From positions 1 through 20,074 of the forward strand of contig JAGQNJ010000007.1 in assembly GCA_020428115.1 (NCBI GenBank): a DNA stretch of 20,074 bases, read 5' to 3'. The position numbers were made by a program, and so were the translations under genes. Position 1 is the first letter of the stretch, and each line of letters starts with the position of its first letter. Source of the DNA: Candidatus Saccharimonadota bacterium. GTDB taxonomy: Bacteria; Patescibacteriota; Saccharimonadia; Saccharimonadales; JAGQNJ01. A model generated the notes under the pieces. It had not been told where the DNA came from. It did not search any database and worked only from the letters and a program-made list of their open reading frames with translations. This document shows, one piece after another, positions 8,050-15,937 of the stretch.

Positions 8050-9843
8050 CTAGTCCCTACGAAGCATGACAGTAAAGGCTTCACTGGGGATATCTACCTG
8101 GCCAAAGCGTTTCATACGAGCCTTACCCTTCTTTTGCTTCTCTAACAATTTGCGTCGACGAGTAACATCACCGCCGTAGAGCTTTGCGGTAACATCCTTG
8201 CGGTATGCACTAATATCTTCACGCGCGATAAACCTCCCGCCAATTGCGGCCTGCAGTGCAACCTTGAAGTTTTGGCGTGGAATAACATCCTTGAGCTTGG
8301 CTACAATTTCACGCCCAAGGCTAACTGATTCGCTCCGATGCACCATCACAGACAGCGCCTCGACCATTTCTCCAGCGACATAGAAGTCGACTCGCACAAG
8401 ATCCTCTGCACGATACCCAGCAAGCTCATAATTAAACGAGCCGTAGCCGCTCGTCACACTTTTGAGCTGATCATAAAAATCGGTTAACAAATTTGCAAGT
8501 GGCGCATCAAAGGTTAGAACGGCAAGTTCATCAACATATGAGGTACGTTTGTGTATACCACGCTTGCTAGAAACAAGCTGAATCACAGCCCCAACGTACG
8601 GTTTAGGCACAACAATCTCTCCCTCAATCCACGGTTCCCGAATCTCTACAATACTAGCTACATCTGGCAAATCAGTCGCTGATTTAATAATCCGCTCCTC
8701 ACCATTTGCAAGCACAACATGATAATCTGTCGACGGATTAGTAACAATCAGCTCTATGTTGTACTCGCGCTCCAAACGTTCTTTGACAATATCCATGTGC
8801 AACAAGCCAAGAAACCCAATGCGCATGCCAAACCCAAGCACCGGAGAGTTCTCGGTTTCAAACTGCAGCGCAGAATCGGATAGTGACAGCTTCTCGACGG
8901 CTTCCTTGAGAAGCTGATAATTCTCGTTACTGTTAGGAAAGAATCCCGCGTACACAAATGGTCGAACATCTTTATAACCTGGCAATGGCTCTTGTGCCTG
9001 TCGCGCCTCGAGGGTGACTGTATCACCAACCTTTGCTTCTCGGGTAGTTTTGAGATTGGTAACAATATAGCCAATCTCGCCCGTAGCGAGCTCTTTGCGC
9101 GGCTGCATGCCTGGCTGCAAAGCACCAACTTCTAGCGCCAGCCCACTTGCCTCAGCGGCCATCATATAAATATGGTCACTTTTAGTAATACTCCCGCTTA
9201 CAACCCTAACGTATAGCACCACACCGCGGTAGTCATCATAATAACTATCAAAAATAAGTGCTTGGGTGGGAGCATCAGGTTCACCTGATGGAGCTGGCAC
9301 AGTGTCGATAACTTTGTCTAGCACCGCTTCGACACCCTGCCCAGTCTTTGCAGATATATGCAAGATATCTTCTTTTTGACAACCCAGGAGCGACATGACC
9401 TCTTCACTTACTCGGTCTACATCGGCAGCTGGCAAATCAATCTTGTTAAGGATTGGGATAATTGTGAGGTCCTGTTCCATTGCTAGGTAAACATTTGCCA
9501 GGGTCTGGGCCTGTATACCCTGCGTGGCATCAACGACCAAGAGTGCGCCTTCACATGCTTCTAAACTACGGGAGACCTCGTAGCTAAAATCTACATGGCC
9601 AGGAGTGTCGATCAGGTTAAGCTGATGTCCTTCATACTCCATACGAACTGGTGCAAGCTTAATAGTAATCCCCCGCTCGCGTTCTAGATCCATTTTGTCT
9701 AGTAGCTGTTCTTTCATTTCTCGCTTTTCGACCGTGTGCGTAACTTCTAGCAGGCGGTCTGCTAGTGTTGATTTGCCATGATCAATATGCGCAATAATAC
9801 AGAAGTTACGAATGTGTGCTTGGTCAGTCGAAGTTCCTTGCAT
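8050..9843 (-). CDS. lepA: Elongation factor 4 (LepA) GTPase
   Basis: A 597-aa ribosome-associated translational GTPase (EF4/LepA). G motifs: AHIDHGKS (18-25), DTPGHVDF (79-86), NKID (133-136) and SAKTG (164-168). The EF-G-like domains II, III and V follow, with the LepA-specific C-terminal domain near the end (KAKLYGGDVTRRRKLLEKQK corresponds to the conserved TAKCYGGD region). Length is typical. It begins four bases after the murJ stop with no obvious Shine-Dalgarno, so it probably depends on coupling. It has been linked to ribosome back-translocation and 30S assembly; the exact role is debated. Confidence 0.97.
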   Translation of the reverse strand: MQGTSTDQAHIRNFCIIAHIDHGKSTLADRLLEVTHTVEKREMKEQLLDKMDLERERGITIKLAPVRMEYEGHQLNLIDTPGHVDFSYEVSRSLEACEGALLVVDATQGIQAQTLANVYLAMEQDLTIIPILNKIDLPAADVDRVSEEVMSLLGCQKEDILHISAKTGQGVEAVLDKVIDTVPAPSGEPDAPTQALIFDSYYDDYRGVVLYVRVVSGSITKSDHIYMMAAEASGLALEVGALQPGMQPRKELATGEIGYIVTNLKTTREAKVGDTVTLEARQAQEPLPGYKDVRPFVYAGFFPNSNENYQLLKEAVEKLSLSDSALQFETENSPVLGFGMRIGFLGLLHMDIVKERLEREYNIELIVTNPSTDYHVVLANGEERIIKSATDLPDVASIVEIREPWIEGEIVVPKPYVGAVIQLVSSKRGIHKRTSYVDELAVLTFDAPLANLLTDFYDQLKSVTSGYGSFNYELAGYRAEDLVRVDFYVAGEMVEALSVMVHRSESVSLGREIVAKLKDVIPRQNFKVALQAAIGGRFIAREDISAYRKDVTAKLYGGDVTRRRKLLEKQKKGKARMKRFGQVDIPSEAFTVMLRRD

Positions 9844-9847
9844 GGGT

Positions 9848-11440
9848 TTACCAGTCGATACGGATCGGTTTGAGTACTATTTTCTTGACACGATTGATAA
9901 CTGGGCGCGCTTCCTCAAGGCCAAATAGCGAAGACATCGCGATATACACTACAAAGGTCGAGATAGATATAATTGCAAGCTTACTACCAAGCGTCACAAA
10001 CCCTTTGTCACCCACTGTAAGTGGCAAAAACGATATACCCAAATACGCAGTTACGATCGCAAATCCCGTAACAGAAAACATTCGGGCTACGCCACCCAAA
10101 AAGGCTGGGGTAAACAAATGCCTGTCTCGAATCACCATCACACTCAGTAAAATAACAATTTCAATTGCTGCCGCTAGGGTCTGTGCCAGGGCTAAACCCG
10201 CAACACCATACGCGCCCGGACGCGAAAGTGTGTAGGCAAGATAAATATTGGCAGATATGGTTATGAGCGAGATGACCAGCGGCGTTATGGTGTCTTTATG
10301 TGCATAGAAGTAGCGCGATAGTATCTGGTATATCACCCTAAAGAATATCGCTCCGCACAAAAATCCAAAAATAAGTGCAATCTCAGGCGCATCACGCGTA
10401 AATATCAATCGCGCAAGGTATCCCCTTGTAAAATACCCGACCACGACAACGGGCAGCGATATCCATATCATGGCTCTAAACACCTGCAAGAAATCTCGTT
10501 GAAACAGATCTGGGCGACCTTGGGACAGTCGCTCGGTCAGCTTTGGGAACGCTGCAGTTGAAATCGCGGTACCAATCAAAAGCACCGGCGCAGTATGAAG
10601 TACAAAGGCGTTTTCGTAATATGTAATGTACCCTTCACCGAGTCGCCGCGCAAAGTTCGTCTCAACGATACTATTAATCGCGTCGACACCTTGATCAATG
10701 GAACGTGGCGGCAACTGGTGCAGAACACCGTGAAAACTCTTGTTGCGCCAACGAATAATCGGCTCGTAGCGAAACCGCATACCAAACATACCGATCATGG
10801 CTACAATCAATTGAAGTATGGCACCGATAAATGCACCAACACCCAGCCCAACAATTCCGACATTGTCCTTAAAGACAAAAATACTAACGATAATCGCAAC
10901 GTTGTAAAACAGTGGTGCAACAGCGTAGAAGAAGAATCGACCAATAGTCTGCTGCATACTCATAAGAATCCCGGAAATCGTGAATAACAACGGGTTCAGT
11001 GATATGAAGCGCATAATTGTTACGGCGTTGTGGAGCTGCTGGGGATCAAGGTTTGGCGCAACGATATGCGATATAAGCGTTTCGGCAAACACGAACATGA
11101 GCAATCCCACGACACCCATAATAATCATCAGCAAGTTCAAAAGACTAGACGAAAGTTGCCAAGCACCGCGTCGGTCTCCCTTCTCGAACTTATCTGAGAG
11201 ATAAGGAATAAACGCAACCCCAAGCGCTCCCGCTGCTAACGTAATAAAGAAAAAGTCCGGAATCTTAAATGCTGCAAAAAACGCATCAGTACTACCAGGA
11301 CCCGTGGCAGGGAAGTTAGCATTTATAAGCTTGATGCGCATGAACCCTAGTAACTGACCTATCATTGAGGTTGCAATCAACAGGGTAGCCGCGCCGCTCA
11401 CAGAAATACTTTTGTTAGCTCGGCGTAATAATCGATTCAT
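9848..11440 (-). CDS. murJ: Lipid II flippase MurJ (MviN family)
   Basis: A polytopic inner-membrane protein of about 530 aa (MOP exporter superfamily) that moves lipid II across the membrane for peptidoglycan synthesis. The N-terminal region has the family pattern ATSMIGQLLGFMRIKLINAN and DAFFAAFKIPDFFFITLAAG, followed by AFIPYLSDKF. Many hydrophobic helices follow, including YYENAFVLHTAPVLLIGTAI and YFYAHKDTITPL. I place the start at ATG 11440. A GTG two codons upstream (11446) is also possible but is only two bases after the -10 box TATAAT (11454-11449). It has no Shine-Dalgarno, which fits a leaderless mRNA. It is the first gene of the murJ-lepA-gmk run. Confidence 0.95.
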   Translation of the reverse strand: MNRLLRRANKSISVSGAATLLIATSMIGQLLGFMRIKLINANFPATGPGSTDAFFAAFKIPDFFFITLAAGALGVAFIPYLSDKFEKGDRRGAWQLSSSLLNLLMIIMGVVGLLMFVFAETLISHIVAPNLDPQQLHNAVTIMRFISLNPLLFTISGILMSMQQTIGRFFFYAVAPLFYNVAIIVSIFVFKDNVGIVGLGVGAFIGAILQLIVAMIGMFGMRFRYEPIIRWRNKSFHGVLHQLPPRSIDQGVDAINSIVETNFARRLGEGYITYYENAFVLHTAPVLLIGTAISTAAFPKLTERLSQGRPDLFQRDFLQVFRAMIWISLPVVVVGYFTRGYLARLIFTRDAPEIALIFGFLCGAIFFRVIYQILSRYFYAHKDTITPLVISLITISANIYLAYTLSRPGAYGVAGLALAQTLAAAIEIVILLSVMVIRDRHLFTPAFLGGVARMFSVTGFAIVTAYLGISFLPLTVGDKGFVTLGSKLAIISISTFVVYIAMSSLFGLEEARPVINRVKKIVLKPIRIDW

Positions 11441-11448
11441 CTGCACAT

Positions 11449-11454
11449 ATTATA
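11449..11454 (-). promoter_or_regulatory. murJ -10 box, leaderless type
   Basis: Minus-strand TATAAT eight bases before the ATG at 11440. No good -35 is seen at 16-18 bases. The 80-base gap to ftsH holds this promoter and no clear terminator. Confidence 0.45.
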
Positions 11455-11520
11455 GAGATAGCTTACAGATTATGGAACCGCAGATTTATAAAAATACAGG
11501 TGTGTGCCGCATGGCTCGCG

Positions 11521-13392
11521 CTAGTACAAAGATGCGCTTTTTGGCATACGTGTGCCAGTCAGGATTTTTTGCGTTTCATCTGCTTCGACAGTTTCTTTCT
11601 CTAGCAACGCATCCTTCAGCTCCTCGAGTTTTGTACGGTTTGCCTTGATGACTTCCTTGGCGCGCTGCGAAGCTTCGGTAATGAGTGCCTCTACTTCATC
11701 GTCGATTACCTTTGCAGTCTCATCTGAATATTGTCGCTCATGGACGAGTTTATCCAGCATCATGCCGTCTTCAACGTGGAACACCTGATCACGAAGCTTC
11801 TTACCCATACCTTGATTAACCACCATGTCGCGGGCAAGCTCGGCAGCTTTTTGGAGATCATTCCCAGCACCTGTCGTTACTCGATCTGAACCATAGACTA
11901 CTTCTTCGGCGACACGGCCACCGAGCATTCGGGCCAGAATATCCTTGTACTCAATAATGCTATGGTAACTTTTGTCTTCGGGCGGAATAAACCATGTCAC
12001 ACCGCCAGTACCTCCGCGCGGAATGATGGTCACCTTATGCACCATGTCGCTATCAGGCAAAACATGTCCAACGATTGCGTGACCAGCCTCGTGATATGCT
12101 GTGAGCTCTTTCTCTGCCTCGGTCATAATCTTGCTCTTGCGCTCGGGGCCAATAGCAACTTTTTCGAATGCCTCGGTTACGTCACCTTGATTTATTTCTT
12201 TGCGATTGTGCCGAGCTGCTATGATCGCCGCTTCGTTAGCAATATTGGATAGATCCGCACCAGATGACCCTGCGGTCTTTGCAGCAAGCGCGTCAAGATC
12301 GACATTTTTTGCAAGAGGTTTCTTGGTGAAATGCACCTTTAGTATGGCTTCACGATCCTTACGATCAGGCAGGTTAATGCTCACTCGGCGGTCAAACCGA
12401 CCTGGACGAAGCAGGGCAGGGTCAAGTACATCTGCTCGGTTTGTAGCTGCTAGAACAATTACATTCTGGCCTTGTTCAAATCCGTCCATCTCGACCAAAA
12501 TCTGGTTAAGGGTTTGCTCACGCTCATCATGTCCGCCACCCATACCCGAACCACGCTTGCGTCCAACGGCATCAATCTCATCGATAAAAATTATGCACGG
12601 TGCGTTCTTTTTTGCCTTGGCAAACAAATCACGGACACGGCTTGCACCAACACCCACAAACATCTCGACAAACTCCGAGCCAGAAATGCTAAAGAACGGC
12701 ACTCCGGCCTCGCCTGCAACAGCACGCGCCAGCATTGTTTTACCGGTACCCGGAGGCCCAACGAGCAAAACACCCTTCGGAATACGCGCACCAACGTGTT
12801 CAAACTTCTTTGGGAAGCGCAAGAACTCAACGACTTCTTCGAGATCTTGTTTGGGTTCCTCCGTGCCAGCGATATCCTTGAAGGTAACCTTTTCCTTTTC
12901 GTTACCATACAAACGTGCGCGGCTCTTGCCAAAGCTCATCGCCTGATTGCCTTGCCCCTGTGCACTTCTGAGCATAAAGAACAGTGCGCCTGTGATCAAA
13001 ATTACGGGCAAAATAGAGATACCAATATTGATCCAGGTCGAGCTAGCATTGGATTCAGGTTTGACGTTGACCTCAAGCTCTCGATTGTTTAAGCCTTGTT
13101 CGTAAATACTTGATCCAGGCTCCTTGTACGAAACTTCTGTTGGCTCCCCTTCGCCTTTGGGGGTAATTTTCAGCTCGTTGCCGTTTACTTCAATGCTTTG
13201 GATCTCACCATTGTTGGCGCGGTTAATGACGTCAGAAAACGCAACTTGTTTGAGGTTACTCGGCTGCCTGTAAGCTGCGAACACTACTAAGCCAATTAGT
13301 ATTATTAAAACGACGAACCCAATATTCTTGAAACCTCGACGACGATTATAATCACCGCCTCCTGGCTTTTTGAACGGTTTTTTAGAGTCCAT
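11521..13392 (-). CDS. ftsH: ATP-dependent zinc metalloprotease FtsH
   Basis: A 623-aa membrane-bound AAA+ protease that degrades misfolded membrane and some soluble proteins. Two membrane helices lie at about 23-40 and 122-140, flanking an extracytoplasmic domain. Walker A GPPGTGKT is at 212-219, Walker B FIDEID near 268-274, the second region of homology at about 317-334, and the zinc site HEAGH at 434-438 with Asp512 in GAGNDLQKA. Length is normal. The start has a GGAGAT ribosome site. It follows tilS by 75 bases, the conserved tilS-ftsH order of many bacteria, and probably shares that transcript. A TATAAT overlapping the tilS stop could add a local promoter but lacks a good -35. Confidence 0.98.
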   Translation of the reverse strand: MDSKKPFKKPGGGDYNRRRGFKNIGFVVLIILIGLVVFAAYRQPSNLKQVAFSDVINRANNGEIQSIEVNGNELKITPKGEGEPTEVSYKEPGSSIYEQGLNNRELEVNVKPESNASSTWINIGISILPVILITGALFFMLRSAQGQGNQAMSFGKSRARLYGNEKEKVTFKDIAGTEEPKQDLEEVVEFLRFPKKFEHVGARIPKGVLLVGPPGTGKTMLARAVAGEAGVPFFSISGSEFVEMFVGVGASRVRDLFAKAKKNAPCIIFIDEIDAVGRKRGSGMGGGHDEREQTLNQILVEMDGFEQGQNVIVLAATNRADVLDPALLRPGRFDRRVSINLPDRKDREAILKVHFTKKPLAKNVDLDALAAKTAGSSGADLSNIANEAAIIAARHNRKEINQGDVTEAFEKVAIGPERKSKIMTEAEKELTAYHEAGHAIVGHVLPDSDMVHKVTIIPRGGTGGVTWFIPPEDKSYHSIIEYKDILARMLGGRVAEEVVYGSDRVTTGAGNDLQKAAELARDMVVNQGMGKKLRDQVFHVEDGMMLDKLVHERQYSDETAKVIDDEVEALITEASQRAKEVIKANRTKLEELKDALLEKETVEADETQKILTGTRMPKSASLY

Positions 13393-13467
13393 TTATTATC
13401 TCCAGACTATTAAGTGAAAAGTATTTTAAAGCGTACGATCTGTCAGTTATTGTGTATGTGCCAAACA

Positions 13468-14373
13468 TTATACAGAGTGGGTACTATTCTTGCTAGACAG
13501 ACTCGAAAGTTCTAGCTGTTTATCACCAATGATCATCTGCACGCCCCGTTTAATTGGCACCGTTTTGCCCTTAGCGAGTGTTTTTGTCCCAATCACCAAG
13601 CGCTCTAGAGTCTTTTGGTCAAAATCTCGAATCGAATTGTCTCTCAGCCAATGGGCGAGTAACTCCTTGGCAACGTCATGCGGTGCATTGATCACGATTG
13701 ATTTTTGCAAGGTATTTGAACTTTCACCGAGCAGGGAAGACAGCAGGGAATTGAGCTCTTCGTTACGAACTCGAGCATGGTGATACAGCGTAATGAACGT
13801 CGCTCGCTGCTCATCACTTAACTTGTTAAGTATTTTATGTCGTAGCCAGTTTCGTAGGTAATCTGTGTTTTGGTTCGTTTCGTCTTCTCGCCACTGCAAA
13901 TTATGGTGTTGAGCATAAGTAACTAGTTCAGCTTTTGACACCTCCAATAATGGCCGCCTAAGGTCTTTGCGCGAAGTTAACGAGCTCAGCCCCATGCGCC
14001 CTGTCCCCCTGAGTAAATTAATACAGATTGTCTCGATAACATCATCCTGGTGGTGTGCAGTGACAATTGCATCTGCCCCATGCTTCTTGCGCGTCTCTTG
14101 CAGAAATTCATATCTAGCTTTTCGAGCCTGTTCTTCGCTTGCGCCTGCCCCCAACTTAGCCGTCCCGTATTCAAAAGGTAGTGCATATTGTCCTGAGAGC
14201 TTCCCAACAAATTCCCTGTCTTTTGCCGACGTCTCCCTAATTCCATGGTCAAAATGAGCAACGACCAGGTCTAGGTCCTTTTGTTTTACTAACAAATCTA
14301 GGAGCACGACGGAATCAACCCCACCAGACACCGCAACTATGTATGTACCTGGAGGTAATTCTACACTTAGCAT
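13468..14373 (-). CDS. tilS: tRNA(Ile)-lysidine synthetase TilS
   Basis: An enzyme of about 301 aa that converts C34 of the CAU-anticodon tRNA-Ile2 to lysidine, so that it reads AUA instead of AUG. The PP-loop SGGVDS lies at 16-21, followed by VVAHFDHGIRET, the TAHHQDD active-site region and LLRGTGRMGL, all typical of the N-terminal catalytic domain. The C-terminal part is shorter than in E. coli TilS (about 430 aa) and resembles the compact form. I prefer ATG 14373. A TTG at 14391 overlapping the upstream stop (TTGA) would add six residues. Neither has a strong ribosome site. It lies about 400 bases downstream of a CAU tRNA gene. Confidence 0.95.
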   Translation of the reverse strand: MLSVELPPGTYIVAVSGGVDSVVLLDLLVKQKDLDLVVAHFDHGIRETSAKDREFVGKLSGQYALPFEYGTAKLGAGASEEQARKARYEFLQETRKKHGADAIVTAHHQDDVIETICINLLRGTGRMGLSSLTSRKDLRRPLLEVSKAELVTYAQHHNLQWREDETNQNTDYLRNWLRHKILNKLSDEQRATFITLYHHARVRNEELNSLLSSLLGESSNTLQKSIVINAPHDVAKELLAHWLRDNSIRDFDQKTLERLVIGTKTLAKGKTVPIKRGVQMIIGDKQLELSSLSSKNSTHSV

Positions 14374-14387
14374 TCTTACATCATATC

Positions 14388-14642
14388 TCAAGTATAAGCT
14401 TCGGGGTACAGTATACGATCAAGCTGGCCCAGCCGCTGACGTATTGTGTCTCTTTCTGACTGATCAATTCCTATCATTGTGTAGCGCCCGACAAGCTCTG
14501 CGTGTTTGGCTCTTAACTCTGGTAGGTTCACCTCAGTCAGAGAAGAAATTGTAGCTGCCTCAGGCTGTTCACTGGTGTGGCACGCTTCGGTGTCGCCAAG
14601 TGTATCTCGTTCAGGGAGACTTAGTATTTTTGCTTCTGGCAT
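14388..14642 (-). CDS. 84-aa orphan upstream of tilS
   Basis: A small soluble protein starting MPEAKILSLPERDTLGD, with a C-terminal helical segment LPELRAKHAELVGRY and DQSERDTIRQRLGQLDRILY. The start is supported by an AAAGGGG ribosome site. The TGA stop abuts tilS. It has no membrane helix, and its single Cys and few aromatics show no catalytic motif. The family is not recognised. It is the first gene of the probable 84-aa/tilS/ftsH transcript, lying just after a hairpin terminator in the leader (14667-14691). Confidence 0.75.
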   Translation of the reverse strand: MPEAKILSLPERDTLGDTEACHTSEQPEAATISSLTEVNLPELRAKHAELVGRYTMIGIDQSERDTIRQRLGQLDRILYPEAYT

Positions 14643-14666
14643 ATAGACCCCTTTCTATTTTTGGGC

Positions 14667-14691
14667 AAAAAAATACCTCCGCTCGGGAGGT
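14667..14691 (-). terminator. Intrinsic terminator or attenuator ahead of the tilS operon
   Basis: Minus strand: perfect 6-bp stem ACCTCC/GGAGGT (arms 14691-14686 and 14680-14675) with loop CGAGC, followed by ATTTTTTT (14674-14667). It lies downstream of tRNA-Met and also downstream of a promoter at 14728-14757, so it may end the tRNA transcript, attenuate the operon, or both. Confidence 0.75.
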
Positions 14692-14727
14692 TGTTGCAAT
14701 TTTGTCCAGTTATCATACTGGGATTTT

Positions 14728-14757
14728 ATTATACCACTTATGTATATAGAGTTTCAA
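14728..14757 (-). promoter_or_regulatory. Promoter for the 84-aa/tilS/ftsH unit
   Basis: Minus strand: TTGAAA (14757-14752), 18 bases, TATAAT (14733-14728) with an extended TGG just before it. The expected start near 14721 begins with a small CCAGT/ACTGG hairpin (14721-14706), followed by the terminator-like hairpin. Confidence 0.5.
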
Positions 14758-14760
14758 ATT

Positions 14761-14837
14761 TGGTAGCGGCGACTGGAATTGAACCAGTGACCTCAGGCTT
14801 ATGAGTCCTGCGCTCTAACCAACTGAGCTACGCCGCC
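14761..14837 (-). tRNA. tRNA-Met (CAU), elongator type
   Basis: A 77-base cloverleaf with encoded CCA. Acceptor GGCGGCG pairs with CGCCGCT (G1-U72 wobble). The D-arm is GCTC...GAGC, the anticodon loop CTCATAA (CAU), the T-arm ACTGG-TTCAATT-CCAGT and the discriminator A. The acceptor and GAGGTC variable region resemble elongator tRNA-Met of Firmicutes more than tRNA-Ile2, but a CAU anticodon also fits tRNA-Ile2, the TilS substrate. The anticodon stem closes with an A31/G39 mismatch, which is unusual. A TATAAT -10 lies upstream at 14859-14854. Confidence 0.9.
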
Positions 14838-14853
14838 ATAATTACACAAAGTG

Positions 14854-14859
14854 ATTATA
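14854..14859 (-). promoter_or_regulatory. tRNA-Met -10 box
   Basis: Minus-strand TATAAT 16 bases before the tRNA 5' end. The -35 (AGCTAT at 17 bases) is poor. Confidence 0.35.
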
Positions 14860-14897
14860 AGGTACAAAGACTAGCTATAGCTCATATATCTGACATA

Positions 14898-14965
14898 CAG
14901 TTGGTTAGAGCGCTTGCGCGGATATTAATTACCGCCTCCGGCTTGGCCAACTGAGCTACGCCGCC
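14898..14965. repeat. Partial tRNA-Met copies in inverted and direct orientation
   Basis: 14898-14913 is the exact reverse complement of tRNA bases 14810-14825 (16 bases of the D-arm). 14947-14965 exactly repeats tRNA bases 14819-14837 (19 bases, acceptor plus D-arm) in the same orientation. They face each other with CAGTTGG/CCAACTG as arms, so the segment can fold back. No T-arm or anticodon arm follows, so these are fragments and not a tRNA gene. Confidence 0.75.
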
Positions 14966-14970
14966 TCGTC

Positions 14971-15091
14971 GGCGCAAGTTCACGAGCTTGTAACCCACGC
15001 GCACAAAACAAGTTGGTGCACATTGGCTTACAAGCTCATCGCTGCGCCTCCTCTCAAAATTGTAAACAGCTCTGCTTGGTTTACAATTTTG
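14971..15091. repeat. Gene-free block of nested inverted repeats
   Basis: GGCGCA (14971-14976) and GAGCTTGTAA (14984-14993) pair with TTACAAGCTC (15028-15037) and TGCGCC (15043-15048). A 13-bp perfect inverted repeat follows (15055-15067 with 15079-15091, 11-base loop). The short reading frame across this block looks like translated repeat sequence. No gene is called. Confidence 0.6.
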
Positions 15092-15163
15092 GTTCAATAC
15101 TTAAACGTACAAGTGGTTAATATAGCAGATTTTACATCTGTTGGCTAGCACATTCCCTCACGC

Positions 15164-15198
15164 AAAAGAGAAAGTGCAATGATCTGTACTTTCTCTTT
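15164..15198 (-). terminator. Hairpin terminator after the 26-aa ORF
   Basis: Minus strand: 11-bp perfect stem AAAGAGAAAGT/ACTTTCTCTTT (15198-15188 with 15175-15165) and a 12-base loop, ending in a short TTTT. The stem is AT-rich, so termination is probable, not certain. It begins eight bases after the small ORF. Confidence 0.5.
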
Positions 15199-15205
15199 AC
15201 TGCTA

Positions 15206-15286
15206 TTACCATGGACCATATTCGTGGTCTACTGCCTGAAGTCGCTCGTCTGTCGCGGGCAAGACTTCGTATGCTAGTTCGCTCAT
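15206..15286 (-). CDS. Possible 26-aa peptide on a stand-alone small transcript
   Basis: MSELAYEVLPATDERLQAVD plus six residues, ending GPW. The frame extends further upstream, but the promoter's -10 lies at 15345-15350, so any longer version from 15388 cannot be made from this transcript. An AAAGGGTG element lies about 15 bases before the ATG, which is too far for a good ribosome site; GTG in that element (in frame) is an alternative start. It could equally be a non-coding RNA of about 175 bases. The evidence for a real transcript (promoter, dyad, terminator) is better than the evidence for the peptide. Confidence 0.35.
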   Translation of the reverse strand: MSELAYEVLPATDERLQAVDHEYGPW

Positions 15287-15324
15287 TTGATTTTGCCGCA
15301 CCCTTTCGTTTTTTGTTGATTTTT

Positions 15325-15339
15325 GTGTTGATTCAACAC
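15325..15339 (-). promoter_or_regulatory. Perfect dyad at the start of the small transcript
   Basis: GTGTTGA, one base, TCAACAC: 7-bp arms at the predicted +1 (near 15338). It fits an operator, or a protective 5' hairpin in the RNA. Confidence 0.45.
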
Positions 15340-15344
15340 TACGT

Positions 15345-15372
15345 ATTATACATGAATTTGCAATTTTGTCAA
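15345..15372 (-). promoter_or_regulatory. Consensus sigma-70-type promoter
   Basis: Minus strand: TTGACA (15372-15367), 16 bases, TATAAT (15350-15345). Both hexamers are exact consensus, the strongest promoter in the window. It drives the small transcript toward 15165. Confidence 0.8.
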
Positions 15373-15418
15373 TTACTTTTGTAAACAATGCTGCTTTGTT
15401 GTAAATAGTGCCAAAATA

Positions 15419-15447
15419 TTGACGAAAATATCTTTTGAGCAGACAAT
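15419..15447 (+). promoter_or_regulatory. Promoter for the DUF7144-like gene
   Basis: TTGACG (15419-15424), 17 bases, GACAAT (15442-15447). The expected start near 15454 leaves a leader of about 20 bases containing AAGGAGGGG before the ATG at 15474. Confidence 0.5.
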
Positions 15448-15473
15448 AGTACTATTAACAATAAGGAGGGGTT

Positions 15474-15872
15474 ATGAGTCCACGGACTACCAATTCTACT
15501 GGGTGGGTAGGCTGGGTGTATTTCGCCGGCATACTAATGATAATTAGCGCTATTTTCCAAGGCCTATTTGGCTTTGTTGCGCTACTAAAGAACGAGCTGT
15601 TCGTTGTCGGACCAGAGAAGCTTGTAATCGTAGATTACACAGCCTGGGGCTGGATACACTTGGTTCTCAGTGTCATCCTCCTAACAGCTGGGTTCTCTGT
15701 CCTATCTGGTGGGGCATATGGTCGCGTCGTTGGCGTTATTCTTGCCAGCGTTGGCTTTATCGCCAACATGCTATTTTTGCCTGCATATCCAGTGTGGTCA
15801 ATCATAGTGATGGTGCTAAACATCATCGTGCTCTACGCACTTGTCGTACACGGCAAAGAAGCACAAGCGTAA
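15474..15872 (+). CDS. DUF7144-like four-helix membrane protein
   Basis: A 132-aa integral membrane protein with about four hydrophobic helices. It matches from memory the DUF7144 family (formerly unnamed, common in Actinobacteria and Saccharibacteria): GWVYFAGILMIISAIFQGL at the N-terminus, then a YTAWGWIHLVLSVILLTAGF segment, GRVVGVILASVGFIANMLFL, and PVWSIIVMVLNIIVLYALVV. Function is unknown in that family. The strong AAGGAGGGG ribosome site supports the start. It is one of only two clear plus-strand genes in the window and is divergent from the small transcript to its left. A terminator follows. Confidence 0.88.
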   Translation: MSPRTTNSTGWVGWVYFAGILMIISAIFQGLFGFVALLKNELFVVGPEKLVIVDYTAWGWIHLVLSVILLTAGFSVLSGGAYGRVVGVILASVGFIANMLFLPAYPVWSIIVMVLNIIVLYALVVHGKEAQA

Positions 15873-15896
15873 ACTAGACGCTTGGCTTGCTATAAG

Positions 15897-15925
15897 CAGG
15901 TTCTTTCGGGAGCCTGTTTATATTT
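15897..15925 (+). terminator. Terminator after the DUF7144-like gene
   Basis: Seven-pair stem CAGGTTC/GAGCCTG (one T-G wobble) with loop TTTCGG, followed by TTTATATTTT. Confidence 0.75.
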
Positions 15926-15937
15926 TGTACCTACAAT

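Noticed and set aside
14898..15091. A CRISPR array
   Set aside because: The repeats are few, nested and inverted, not evenly spaced direct repeats with unique spacers; no cas gene is present.
14882..15097. A 71-codon minus-strand reading frame
   Set aside because: It runs through the partial tRNA copies and inverted repeats, so its protein is translated tRNA and palindrome sequence; no ribosome site or homology is seen.
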